Of a stretch of DNA of 64,000 bases, positions 1 to 7,983 are shown one piece after another (within the stretch, counting starts at the first letter, position 1; each line of letters starts with the position of its first letter). A model generated the notes under the pieces. That model saw only the letters and a program-made list of their open reading frames with translations, made no database searches and was not told the DNA's origin. This DNA is from Acinetobacter sp. ANC 5054 (lineage in GTDB: Bacteria > Pseudomonadota > Gammaproteobacteria > Pseudomonadales > Moraxellaceae). The stretch spans positions 155,166 through 219,165 of the forward strand of contig NZ_NEGG01000002.1 in assembly GCF_002135295.1 (NCBI RefSeq). The letters are read 5' to 3'. The position numbers and the translations under genes were made by a program.

Positions 1-1155
1 TTTTTTGGTAATCCATTATCACCATTTAAATATTTCTTCCCAATAGTGAATTGGGCCAATGCATTACCATTATTAGCCGCCTTTAAATACCATTTATTTG
101 ATAGTGATATACTTTGTGCTATTCCGTGGCCATTAGCATACATTGATCCAAGATCATGTTGCGCACCTGAATGTTCTTGAGCTGCAGCCTTACCAAACCA
201 CTCAAAGGCTTTGGCATAATTTTGGCTTACACCCTGCCCATAAATATACATTGAACCAAGGTTATATTGCGCCAAATGCATGTCCTTGAACCGCTGCCCT
301 GCTGTACCATTCAAAAGCTTTGACATCACTTTTAGTTACACCCTGACCAGCTTCATACATCCTACCAATATTATATTGCGCAACTGCCTCCCCCTGAGCC
401 GCTGCCCTGCTGTACCATTCAAAAGCTTTGACATCACTTTTAGTTACGCCCTGACCTGCTTCATACATAGACGCAAGATTATTTTGTGAAGGCACATACC
501 CCTGAGTCGCTGCTTTGCTATACCATTCAAAAGCTTTGACATCACTTTTAATTACGTCTTTACCTTTTTCATACCTCACGCCAAGGTTATGTTGCGAAGG
601 TGCATACCCTTGATTGGCTGCCTTGCTGTACCATTCAAAAGATTTAGCATCACTTTTAGTAACACCCTCACCATAGGCATACATCATCCCAAGATTATGT
701 TGCGCTAATGCAAATCCTTGATCAGAAGCTTTGCTAAACCATTCAAAAGCTTTGGCATCACTTTTAGTTACGCCATCACCATAGCTATACATGAGTCCAA
801 GGCTATATTGTGCAGGTGCAAGTCCCTGAACGGCTGCCTTGGTATACCATTCAAAAGCCTTGGTATAATTTTGACGTGTGCCCTCACCATTAGCATACAT
901 TACCCCAAAACTATATTGAGCAGTTGCAAGCCCTTGAGCCGCAGCCTTACTAAACCATTCAAAAGCACTGACATAATTTTGGGGTATACTCTCCCCATCA
1001 TAATAAGCATCTCCTAGCTTATTTTGAGCAGATGCATCTCCTTTCTGGGCCATGTTCTGTAGTTTTTGAAAATTCTCTATGTTCGCAAATGTAGGCTTCA
1101 TAAATAGCAATAATGTGAGTGTTAATAATATTTTTTTAGTGAGTTTCATTTTCAA
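1..1155 (-). pseudogene. Sel1-repeat protein, frameshifted, runs off left edge
   Basis: An exported protein made of about eight Sel1-like repeats of 36 residues (pattern AxxGxxxAQYxLGxMYxxGxGVxxxxxKAFEWYxKAA). It starts with a signal peptide (hydrophobic residues about 8-22, cleavage near PTFA-NIE). Sel1 repeats form alpha-alpha solenoids used for protein-protein contacts, here probably in the periplasm. The intact frame stops at 262. One base too many in the AAA run at 274-276 shifts the frame: with one removed, translation continues as ALAQYNLGSMY and on through further repeats to base 1 without a stop. It is therefore a pseudogene, a slippage-switched gene or a sequencing error. The start is the ATG at 1153-1155. 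No partner gene is visible. Confidence 0.8.
291..468 (-). repeat. Near-identical 108-bp Sel1 coding repeats
   Basis: Bases 291-360 and 399-468 are the same 70-nt stretch with only two differences, 108 bp (36 codons) apart. Weaker copies continue to about 1010 at the same period. Because the period is a multiple of three, recombination between copies would add or remove whole Sel1 repeats in frame. Confidence 0.8.
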
Positions 1156-1515
1156 TTTCTATTAAAGTGAAATAATTTAGTGTTGCTCTAATTCTTTTCT
1201 AGAATAACATTACAATATAACCAAAACTCTAGCCATTTGACATAAAGGCAATAATAAAAATTGAAGCCTAATGCGCTCGCAAAATTTATACTTCTAAATT
1301 GTAAAACCTCTAATACCTAACCCATGACTCCATCAAATCAGCACCAGCTACATCTCATCAAATGAAAAAATTGATCATTTTTTACAATATAAAAGCCAAA
1401 TAAATCAATATTTAAACGAAAAAACCTATTTTGCACAATAAAAAAACATTTAACGTAATTTTCTTATAAATATGCTTGACCACATTTATATTCATCCCTA
1501 AAATGCGCTTCAGAT
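1156..1515. other. Gene-free AT-rich spacer with tRNA promoter at its right end
   Basis: This stretch lies between the divergent Sel1 gene and the first tRNA-Asn. I see no convincing reading frame in it. Its left part should hold the Sel1 promoter, which I cannot pinpoint. Its right end holds the tRNA promoter listed separately. Confidence 0.5.
1476..1504 (+). promoter_or_regulatory. Sigma-70 promoter of the tRNA-Asn 1-2 unit
   Basis: A -35 box TTGACC at 1476-1481 and a -10 box TAAAAT at 1499-1504 are separated by exactly 17 bp. A GC-containing discriminator (GCGC) follows, as in growth-rate-controlled stable-RNA promoters. The predicted start is about 1511, five bases before the mature tRNA. 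Confidence 0.75.
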
Positions 1516-1591
1516 TCTCCAATAGCTCAGTCGGTAGAGCGACGGACTGTTAATCCGCAGGTCCCTGGTTCGAGCCCAGGTTGGAGAGCCA
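1516..1591 (+). tRNA. tRNA-Asn(GTT), copy 1
   Basis: A 76-nt tRNA with complete cloverleaf: acceptor stem TCTCCAA/TTGGAGA, D arm AGCTCAGTCGGTAGAGC, anticodon loop CTGTTAA with anticodon GTT, T loop TTCGAGC, discriminator G and an encoded CCA end. It reads AAC/AAU codons and is first in a two-tRNA transcript with copy 2. Confidence 0.97.
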
Positions 1592-1596
1592 TCTAT

Positions 1597-1672
1597 TCTT
1601 CCATAGCTCAGTCGGTAGAGCGACGGACTGTTAATCCGCAGGTCCCTGGTTCGAGCCCAGGTGGAAGAGCCA
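1597..1672 (+). tRNA. tRNA-Asn(GTT), copy 2 with variant acceptor stem
   Basis: Only five bases separate it from copy 1. The body from the D arm to the T arm is identical to the other copies. The acceptor stem is different: TCTTCCA pairs with TGGAAGA instead of TCTCCAA with TTGGAGA. The changes on the two strands compensate each other, so the stem is still fully paired. The GCCA end is encoded. Confidence 0.97.
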
Positions 1673-1680
1673 GATTCTAA

Positions 1681-1709
1681 AAACCCACTCATTGCGAAGT
1701 GGGTTTTTT
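1681..1709 (+). terminator. Rho-independent terminator after tRNA-Asn 1-2
   Basis: Stem AAACCCACT/AGTGGGTTT followed by a T tract, nine bases after the tRNA CCA end. Confidence 0.85.
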
Positions 1710-1886
1710 ATTGCCTGTATTTTCATCATTCGAAATCACAAAATCCAAATGACTTAAAATAGTCTGCAATATAAAAATACGTTCATCTAAGTTTTGAGTT
1801 TCTATCAAGATCTCGCACTATTTTTAAGTTTCAGCCTATTTTTAAGACACTTAGTTTAACTTTATGTGAATTTATCCAATTCATTC

Positions 1887-1915
1887 TTGACCATCTGCCC
1901 TTTGCTCTCTAGAAT
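1887..1915 (+). promoter_or_regulatory. Promoter of tRNA-Asn copy 3
   Basis: TTGACC at 1887-1892, 17-bp spacer, TAGAAT at 1910-1915. This is the same design and spacing as the promoters of the other copies. Confidence 0.75.
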
Positions 1916-1926
1916 GCGTCTCAGAT

Positions 1927-2002
1927 TCTCCAATAGCTCAGTCGGTAGAGCGACGGACTGTTAATCCGCAGGTCCCTGGTTCGAGCCCAGGTTGGAGAGC
2001 CA
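1927..2002 (+). tRNA. tRNA-Asn(GTT), copy 3
   Basis: Identical in sequence to copy 1 over all 76 nt, including the encoded CCA. It is a transcription unit of its own, with promoter upstream and terminator downstream. Confidence 0.97.
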
Positions 2003-2010
2003 AATTCTAA

Positions 2011-2042
2011 AAAGCCCATTCATTATGAAATGGGCTTTTTTT
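2011..2042 (+). terminator. Terminator after tRNA-Asn copy 3
   Basis: Stem AAAGCCCATT / AATGGGCTTT-type hairpin with a T run, starting nine bases after the tRNA. Confidence 0.85.
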
Positions 2043-2284
2043 ATATCTGTTACTTTTCCACCCTAGATAACAATCATTGCTCTGCTTAACTTTTATTATT
2101 CATTAACTAAAGCCCCTTAAAGACTTCGGTAAAGTTAACCCTTTTATTAAATTGCATACTCTACTTATGCGAACAAAAATGACACGCGCATTTAATTTAA
2201 CTACATGAAAAAACACGTCACCGCACAAACATGTTTATTTTTAATGCATTCAACGCAAATTTCTGGATTTTTTACGATTGTGAC

Positions 2285-2313
2285 TTGACCTCAATGCATT
2301 TGCCCCATAGAAT
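2285..2313 (+). promoter_or_regulatory. Promoter of tRNA-Asn copy 4
   Basis: TTGACC at 2285-2290, 17-bp spacer, TAGAAT at 2308-2313. Confidence 0.75.
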
Positions 2314-2323
2314 GCGTGCAGAT

Positions 2324-2399
2324 TCTCCAATAGCTCAGTCGGTAGAGCGACGGACTGTTAATCCGCAGGTCCCTGGTTCGAGCCCAGGTTGGAGAGCCA
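2324..2399 (+). tRNA. tRNA-Asn(GTT), copy 4
   Basis: Identical to copies 1 and 3 over 76 nt with encoded CCA, and again a single-tRNA transcription unit. Confidence 0.97.
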
Positions 2400-2405
2400 A
2401 ATTCT

Positions 2406-2438
2406 AAAAAGCCCATTCATTACGAAATGGGCTTTTTT
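2406..2438 (+). terminator. Terminator after tRNA-Asn copy 4
   Basis: Stem AAAGCCCATT / AATGGGCTTT-type hairpin with T run. It separates the tRNA from the DUF2726 gene that begins about 20 bases later. Confidence 0.85.
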
Positions 2439-2458
2439 CATATATGTAGTTTATTTCT

Positions 2459-2902
2459 GTGTTTGATCTAAGTCAGTTTATCTTCTTCGTTATTGGCTGT
2501 ATGGCAACTTTAGCTCTTGCCTGTATAGTCTTCCCACGCCTGTTCCGTCCTAAGCAAAAATTCTACCCACGTCGTGTTATTACTACATTTGAAAGTAAAA
2601 TGTTTCATCGACTGAATGAAGCTTTCCCTAACTATCACGTTTTAGCACAAGTGGCTTTTAGCGCACTCATTACCAATCAAAATTATAAAATTCGAAATCG
2701 ATTTAATCGTAAGGTCACTGATTTTGTGATTCTTGATCAAAGCTATAATGTCTTAGTGATTATTGAATTAGACGATCCTAGCCATATCGGCAAAGAAACT
2801 GAAGATGCAGAACGCGATGCGATGCTGCAGGAAGCGGGATATCGTATTTTACGTTATACCAGCATCCCGACCATCAGCACGTTAAAGCATGATCTGCGCT
2901 AA
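2459..2902 (+). CDS. DUF2726 domain membrane-anchored protein
   Basis: A 147-residue protein with one N-terminal membrane helix (about residues 5-25) and a DUF2726 domain from about residue 40. DUF2726 is thought to have a PD-(D/E)xK nuclease-like fold. The TDFVILD strand and the IIELDD motif near residues 85-104 fit its D...ExD core. The function is unknown. The start is GTG at 2459: an in-frame TAG at 2447 excludes anything further upstream, and no Shine-Dalgarno is visible, so a leaderless or weakly translated message is possible. It sits about 20 bases after the terminator of tRNA-Asn copy 4 and may live on read-through. Confidence 0.8.
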   Translation: MFDLSQFIFFVIGCMATLALACIVFPRLFRPKQKFYPRRVITTFESKMFHRLNEAFPNYHVLAQVAFSALITNQNYKIRNRFNRKVTDFVILDQSYNVLVIIELDDPSHIGKETEDAERDAMLQEAGYRILRYTSIPTISTLKHDLR

Positions 2903-2963
2903 ATGACTTTTTCAAAATCATTCAAACCATAAATTTTACGATAACAGCGCAGATAAAATAAAA

Positions 2964-3239
2964 TTATAAACCTTGTGCCTTTTGCTCGGCTAATACTTCT
3001 GACACAGCTTGATCAGCTTCAACTGCTAGCTGTTCATCAGCTTGAGTTTTTGCCGCTGCTTCTTTTGCTTTGATCTTTTCAATCATTTCTGCTTGCTGTT
3101 GTTTATATTTTTCTTGATTTTTCGCATCACTATTCACTGCAAGAAAAGCCATACTCACCAAAAATATTGGAATGAGTAAACCTAATGCCATCAGGATAAT
3201 CATCTTTTTCGTATTCGGTTTTGGCTTTACTTCAGACAT
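2964..3239 (-). CDS. Small single-pass membrane protein, unknown
   Basis: A 91-residue protein starting MSEVKPKPNT (ATG at 3237-3239). An upstream in-frame start at 3302 would add 21 residues unlike a typical N-terminus, so I prefer the shorter form. It has a short basic N-terminus, one membrane helix (about residues 13-35), then an Ala/Glu/Lys/Gln-rich tail likely to form a coiled coil. I do not recognise a family. The gene shares a small converging space with the DUF2726 gene and lies upstream of nothing it could be co-transcribed with. Confidence 0.65.
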   Translation of the reverse strand: MSEVKPKPNTKKMIILMALGLLIPIFLVSMAFLAVNSDAKNQEKYKQQQAEMIEKIKAKEAAAKTQADEQLAVEADQAVSEVLAEQKAQGL

Positions 3240-3343
3240 AGTATTCAATTCGATCACTTTAAATTTTCGCACCCAATATAGCAAAGATTGAAATTCTCTC
3301 AAGTGTTCTATTCACGTTCTGGTTTTAAACAAAAAATTGCCAT

Positions 3344-3368
3344 AAAAAAGGAGACTAGCTCCTTTTTT
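3344..3368. terminator. Bidirectional terminator
   Basis: AAAAAAGGAG and CTCCTTTTTT form a perfect stem around ACTAG. It ends the lipase-like gene on the minus strand. Confidence 0.85.
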
Positions 3369-3379
3369 ATCGAATCAGT

Positions 3380-4831
3380 TTAAGAAGGGACTACACCAGT
3401 ACAATGTGGACTTGTACTCGCATCTTTCTGAGCCTTAGTTAAGTCTATCCCTGTACCAGCAGACATCTTAGACTGAATAAAATCAACTGCCTGCTCATTT
3501 CTACAGATAATTGCCTGGGTATGGCTAGCATTTGGCACAATATCCAATTGATAACCTTCAGCGTAGTTAGCCTGAGGGAAATATTTCGTCGCTTGTGCTT
3601 TCATATTTGCAAAGAGTGCTTGAGTAACCACAGGAATCACTGCCTTATCTTCCGCCCCTTGAATAATATAAACAGGGGCTTTAATTACTTTGGCAGCAGT
3701 TGCATTTGTTGCAGGCTGATTGTCATTTAAAAATTTCTGAACAACTGGGTCAGTATCAATTTTATTTAAATCAATTCCATATTGAGAAATCATATTGTTC
3801 GGGTTCTTTATAAACTCAAATACACCCTCTTTAAACTGTTCTTGCAAGCCATTGGCACTGTTCGGCTCAGGATAACTTAAGCATGCACCATCATCCCCAG
3901 TACGACCATAGGCTTTTTCTGCAATTACACCTGCATCTGCAGTAAAGATATTTTTTAAATCATAATTTGGCTCATATGCCTTAATCCCTGAAGTCGTTAA
4001 AGCCGCATAAGCCAAAAGCTCAGCATAACCATCTGCAAGTTGCCCAAGATATGCGTCCTCTTGTGCTGATGTTAACTGGCCTTGAGCCACTAATCCGCGG
4101 ATTTGAAGAAGCTGTTCATCTAATTTATTGACACCTTTACTCACACCGGTTACTTCATCCACATTTAACGCTGGATCAAGATAAATCTTAATGATCGTTC
4201 CTAAGCTTGATGCTGGTGCAGCTGCCACCGCTCCTTTATAACTGGTATCGACATTGGCAAATTCCGCAGTCCCTAATGATGCATGACCACCCTGCGATTG
4301 ACCAATAGACATCCAATCTCCACTGAGTTGTTTACCATAATGTTCTTTTGCTGCTTTAACCGCAGTAAGCGCCGAATTCGCTGCACTCGATAAATTTAGA
4401 TATGGATGTACGCCCGGTGTTCCTAAACCCTCATAATCAGGTGCAACGATAACATAGCCAGCAGCCAATAAACTTTCTGCAAGTATCTTAAAGCGCGGAT
4501 GGATTAAGTTTTTGCTTGGTGCACAATCATCCCCACCACCGACTGTTCCATGTTCCCAAACGATGACACGATAACCATCTTTAGGCTGAGTCGCATTTGG
4601 AAACAAAACCAATGCAGTCGCGGCCGCTTTTTTCCCCTGCATATTGGTCATGTTATAAGTCATGACCTTAATTGATGATGTATTGTTTACACTATCCAAA
4701 GCATAATTGGCTTCAGACACATATGATGATTTTTGATTTGAAGAAGATGAGTCCTTATCGTCATTACAAGCGGTTAAAGACAGCATTGAAACAGCAACTG
4801 TCAGGGCTAATGCTATTTTTGAACGTTTCAT
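3380..4831 (-). CDS. Secreted lipase-like alpha/beta-hydrolase lipoprotein
   Basis: A 483-residue esterase/lipase of the secretory lipase (LIP) type. A lipoprotein signal peptide ends in the lipobox LTAC (Cys22), followed by a Ser/Asp-rich linker. The fold shows an oxyanion-type WEHGT near residue 92, the nucleophile elbow GQSQGG with Ser179, a likely acid residue in IQGAEDKAV and a likely catalytic His in NASHTQ near the C-terminus. It should hydrolyse esters or lipids at the cell surface or in the periplasm. The substrate cannot be read from the sequence. The gene is monocistronic, with terminators on both sides. Confidence 0.85.
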   Translation of the reverse strand: MKRSKIALALTVAVSMLSLTACNDDKDSSSSNQKSSYVSEANYALDSVNNTSSIKVMTYNMTNMQGKKAAATALVLFPNATQPKDGYRVIVWEHGTVGGGDDCAPSKNLIHPRFKILAESLLAAGYVIVAPDYEGLGTPGVHPYLNLSSAANSALTAVKAAKEHYGKQLSGDWMSIGQSQGGHASLGTAEFANVDTSYKGAVAAAPASSLGTIIKIYLDPALNVDEVTGVSKGVNKLDEQLLQIRGLVAQGQLTSAQEDAYLGQLADGYAELLAYAALTTSGIKAYEPNYDLKNIFTADAGVIAEKAYGRTGDDGACLSYPEPNSANGLQEQFKEGVFEFIKNPNNMISQYGIDLNKIDTDPVVQKFLNDNQPATNATAAKVIKAPVYIIQGAEDKAVIPVVTQALFANMKAQATKYFPQANYAEGYQLDIVPNASHTQAIICRNEQAVDFIQSKMSAGTGIDLTKAQKDASTSPHCTGVVPS

Positions 4832-4894
4832 AAAGTATCCTTTTTAATCATTATTTTTTAAGCATGAAGCTACATGCCTTCTCATTAATGCACA

Positions 4895-4922
4895 AAAAAA
4901 AGCACCCGAATAGGATGCTTTG
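4895..4922 (-). terminator. Terminator after ubiA
   Basis: Hairpin AAAGCACCC-GAATA-GGATGCTTT, with an uninterrupted T run when read on the minus strand. It ends the ubiC-ubiA transcript. Confidence 0.75.
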
Positions 4923-4943
4923 TTTCAAATTATATTTTTCAGA

Positions 4944-5825
4944 TTAAAGGTTTAAAGCCATAACAATACCGACAAATATCATGAGCCCCACCCAGCGATT
5001 ATGACGAAATGCCCAAAAGCAGCGCTGTGGATCACGATCATTGGTTTTCGTCCATTGATAAATAAAATCAAAGGCAACAAATAACAGTGCAATTAACCCA
5101 AAAGGAAATAGTAAATCTTCTAAGTAAAGCGCAAAACCAATCAATAAAACACTCGTAGCTTGCAACAATGAAATAATTTCGATATCAAAGCGACCAAATA
5201 AAATCGCTGTAGATTTCACTCCAATTTTTAAATCATATTCACGGTCTGTAATGGCATATTGTGTATCGAATGCAACTGTCCATGCCAAATTACCGAAGTA
5301 AAGCAACCAACAAGTTAAATCCAAGGGATGACCCACCGCGGTATAGGCCATGGGAATAGACCATGAAAATGCAGCCCCTAAAAATACTTGCGGCAAATGT
5401 GTATAACGCTTCATAAACGGATATATAAAGGCTAAGAACAATGCACCGAACGAGCAATAAAAGGTTTCAATCGGCAAGAAAAACAACATGCCCGCACTGA
5501 GTGCCACTAAGATCAAAAAGACATAGATAGCTTCTTTAGCACTGATAATCCCTGTGGCTAAAGGACGGTTTTTAGTACGCTCTACCGCGCCATCCACTTT
5601 ACGGTCAGCAAAATCATTAATGGCACAGCCCGCAGCACGCATACAGATGGTCCCAATAATCATTGGAACAAGAATACCCAAAGATGGCATACCTTGATTT
5701 GCAATCCATAATGCCCACATGGTTGGCCAAAACACCAACTCAGTACCAATAGGCTTATCAAAACGACATAAATAGTAATATGCTTCCAAGCGCTCACGCC
5801 AAGAAATTTGCTGCACCGTTGTCAT
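4944..5825 (-). CDS. ubiA: 4-hydroxybenzoate polyprenyltransferase
   Basis: Inner-membrane enzyme that attaches the polyprenyl tail to 4-hydroxybenzoate, the second committed step of ubiquinone synthesis. The 293-residue length and about eight or nine membrane helices fit UbiA. Both aspartate-rich motifs that bind Mg-diphosphate are present: NDFADRKVD near residue 70 and DREYDLK near residue 195. The gene follows ubiC by 24 bp and is surely co-transcribed, so the product of UbiC feeds directly into UbiA. Confidence 0.95.
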   Translation of the reverse strand: MTTVQQISWRERLEAYYYLCRFDKPIGTELVFWPTMWALWIANQGMPSLGILVPMIIGTICMRAAGCAINDFADRKVDGAVERTKNRPLATGIISAKEAIYVFLILVALSAGMLFFLPIETFYCSFGALFLAFIYPFMKRYTHLPQVFLGAAFSWSIPMAYTAVGHPLDLTCWLLYFGNLAWTVAFDTQYAITDREYDLKIGVKSTAILFGRFDIEIISLLQATSVLLIGFALYLEDLLFPFGLIALLFVAFDFIYQWTKTNDRDPQRCFWAFRHNRWVGLMIFVGIVMALNL

Positions 5826-5849
5826 GCCCGTCCTTATACCGAATCTGAA

Positions 5850-6332
5850 TTAAGCTTGCTGTATATAGTGTTCAAATGCAGGTAGAAAAGTTTCCTGCAC
5901 AATGAATTTACAACCATGCCAAGTATAACAGCTCTGACGTGTCCAACCATCTTCTAGCCAGAGCACACGGCGCTCACATGCAGGGTTTGTACGTTGAAAT
6001 AAGAACAAACCAATCGGTTTTTTACCAATATGCTTATAAATACGCGCATGTGATTGCAAGCTTAAAATCGGAAAAATACTTTTTGCCTTCACCCATGGTT
6101 CAGCTTCACAGCCAAATAACAAGCTTTCACGTACCCATGAAGTATGTTGATAGGGCATTTTCATCCATTTAGCATCGAGAAATGTGAGGCGCTGATAATG
6201 TTCTTTTTCTGGAATAACTTGAAATTTACCACCTGCCAAATCAGTCAATTGCTGGGTTAATGAACCTGAAGCATACAGCCATGTTTTTAATTCTTCTGGA
6301 ATGATATTGGGTTGACTGTGTGTGCTTTGCAT
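5850..6332 (-). CDS. ubiC: Chorismate--pyruvate lyase
   Basis: Soluble enzyme that splits chorismate into 4-hydroxybenzoate and pyruvate, the first step of ubiquinone synthesis. The 160-residue protein shows the family segments WVRES around residue 65, GLFLFQ and a C-terminal VQETFLP with the conserved Glu. I start it at the ATG at 6330-6332, because AGGTGAGG stands just upstream; a GTG at 6341 lies inside that ribosome site. It is first gene of ubiC-ubiA. Confidence 0.92.
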   Translation of the reverse strand: MQSTHSQPNIIPEELKTWLYASGSLTQQLTDLAGGKFQVIPEKEHYQRLTFLDAKWMKMPYQHTSWVRESLLFGCEAEPWVKAKSIFPILSLQSHARIYKHIGKKPIGLFLFQRTNPACERRVLWLEDGWTRQSCYTWHGCKFIVQETFLPAFEHYIQQA

Positions 6333-6618
6333 GTCCCTCACCTAAACTCAGCTAAGATGTAAATGATCATGTGTTGAGATTATACACATGGCAGTTTAAT
6401 TTTTAAGGCTCGTTTTACATCAGGTGATGATTCTATTAGTTTCCATATCACATGAATATAAAAAGCTGCTCTTGAGAAACTTATCTTTGAAAAACTCAAC
6501 ACATCATGTAAATGATATTTTTTGAATTTAATTTATGCTATCCATCTATATAAAAATGCTCTTTTTAGATTGCACCACTAAGCCTACACAACATTGACCA
6601 ACCCAAAAATACGACCAC

Positions 6619-7551
6619 ATGATCAAAATATTATCCAAAGAATTTTTACAAAAAACATGGACACTCACAATTGTCGCGACAACTTTATGCATGAGCACAT
6701 GGTCCAGTGCCAAGGAACTGGCTTTAAGTTTTGATGATGGACTTAATCCTCAAAATAACCCTCAAGCGACCATCATCAATCAACAGATTTTACAGCAACT
6801 CAAAGAGCATAAAATTCAATCTGTGGTATTTCCCAGTTTAATAAAAATTGGTGACTTTCAAGGCAAACAATTGATTGCTCAATGGGGTGAACAAGATCAT
6901 GTCATTGGCAATCATAGTGCACTTCATCAGAACTTAAATAAAGATAACATCTCAGCGCAGACTTACATCCAAAGCATTGCTGATGCCGATGCTGTGTTCA
7001 GGACATTGCCTAATTATCAACGGATATATCGCTATCCTTTTTTAAAGGAAGGCAATACAGCAGCAAAACGCGATGCAGTCTATCAATGGCTGAGTTCGCA
7101 TGATTATCAAATCGGTGCAGTGAGTATTGATGCCAGTGACTGGTTTTATAATCGCAAATATCTAGATTATGCCAAACAGGCTGATACCGAAAAGCTCGAG
7201 CGTTTAAAACATGCTTATATTGCTCATTTATTGAATCGTGCAGACTACTATGATCAGCTCGCTATACAGGTAATAAAACGATCACCGCAACATGTTTTGC
7301 TGCTCCATGTAAACCAGATCAATGCTGCTTATTTAAAAGAGATCATTCAAGTATTTCAGCAGGCAGGTTGGACGTTTAGCTCTGCCCAGCAGGCTTTTCA
7401 AGATCCATTGTATCGAGAGCGCAGCGCAAACATTCCAGCAGGTGAAAGTATTCTGTGGTCCATTGCCAAAACACAAGGACAGCAATTACGCTACCCTGCG
7501 GAAGACGCACCCTATGAACTAGACAACTTAAAACAACATCAACTCGATTAA
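6619..7551 (+). CDS. Exported polysaccharide deacetylase family protein
   Basis: A 310-residue protein with a hydrophobic N-terminal signal segment (about residues 13-31, cleavage near SSA-KEL). The NodB-like motif 1, SFDDG, is at residues 37-41, and motif 2 appears as HVIGNHSALH around residue 93, supplying the Asp-His-His metal site. Family members remove N- or O-acetyl groups from sugars such as peptidoglycan or chitin-like polymers. This one looks catalytically intact, but its substrate is unknown. It is transcribed away from ubiC across a 286-bp spacer that must hold both promoters. Confidence 0.85.
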   Translation: MIKILSKEFLQKTWTLTIVATTLCMSTWSSAKELALSFDDGLNPQNNPQATIINQQILQQLKEHKIQSVVFPSLIKIGDFQGKQLIAQWGEQDHVIGNHSALHQNLNKDNISAQTYIQSIADADAVFRTLPNYQRIYRYPFLKEGNTAAKRDAVYQWLSSHDYQIGAVSIDASDWFYNRKYLDYAKQADTEKLERLKHAYIAHLLNRADYYDQLAIQVIKRSPQHVLLLHVNQINAAYLKEIIQVFQQAGWTFSSAQQAFQDPLYRERSANIPAGESILWSIAKTQGQQLRYPAEDAPYELDNLKQHQLD

Positions 7552-7607
7552 TTCAATCGAGCACATTGATGCTTTGCAGCACGCAACAGCATCATCTTTT
7601 AGACCTG

Positions 7608-7904
7608 TTATGCATTATCTGTTTTGGCAATCACTTCAAATTTACCTTGCGGCGTTTTAATTAAAACTAACCCTTCAGCGCTGATATAAAAACTTTTCGG
7701 ATAATCATAATCCAGGGCCAGTTCTGGATTTTTTAGCTCAACAAATTGCGCCTGCTTATAACCTTCCACGGTGCGACCTATTTCTAAATAAGTGACTTCT
7801 GAAAAGTTAAGTTTAAATCCCTTGTTATGATCTTGTGGATCAATCCAAGGGAAAAAGCCTGTATGTTTTTTGCGTGGTTTTGCCATATTGAGATATTCAT
7901 TCAA
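7608..7904 (-). CDS. Small conserved-looking protein, unknown
   Basis: A 98-residue protein with no signal peptide, no membrane helix and a basic start (MAKPRKKHTG). The rest is a mixed alpha/beta sequence with alternating hydrophobics. I do not recognise a family. Two starts are possible: Met1 at 7904 or Met7 at 7886, neither with a strong ribosome site; the Met7 form begins more naturally. It lies downstream of the glnA terminator on the same strand. Confidence 0.65.
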   Translation of the reverse strand: MNEYLNMAKPRKKHTGFFPWIDPQDHNKGFKLNFSEVTYLEIGRTVEGYKQAQFVELKNPELALDYDYPKSFYISAEGLVLIKTPQGKFEVIAKTDNA

Positions 7905-7932
7905 ATCTTTGTTTTATCTTAACGCATCCTAT

Positions 7933-7960
7933 AAAAAAACCCGCACAAGGCGGGTTTTTT
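7933..7960. terminator. Terminator after glnA
   Basis: AAAAAACCCGC and GCGGGTTTTTT pair around a short loop, and T runs occur on both strands. It closes the glnA transcript 24 bp after the stop codon. Confidence 0.88.
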
Positions 7961-7983
7961 CTACAGTGAAATTCTCGAAAGAA

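Larger units (their letters stand above)
2003..2323. other. Spacer between tRNA-Asn copies 3 and 4
   Basis: This stretch holds the terminator of copy 3 at its left end and the promoter of copy 4 at its right end. I see no reading frame or other structure in the AT-rich middle. Confidence 0.5.

Noticed and set aside
280..1017. Regularly spaced repeats that could suggest a CRISPR array
   Set aside because: The 108-bp period, drift between copies and clear translation into Sel1 repeats show protein-coding repeats; there is no cas gene.
1510..1692. 60-codon minus-strand frame with a duplicated 20-residue segment
   Set aside because: It is the antisense reading of two tRNA-Asn genes, a well-known false protein.
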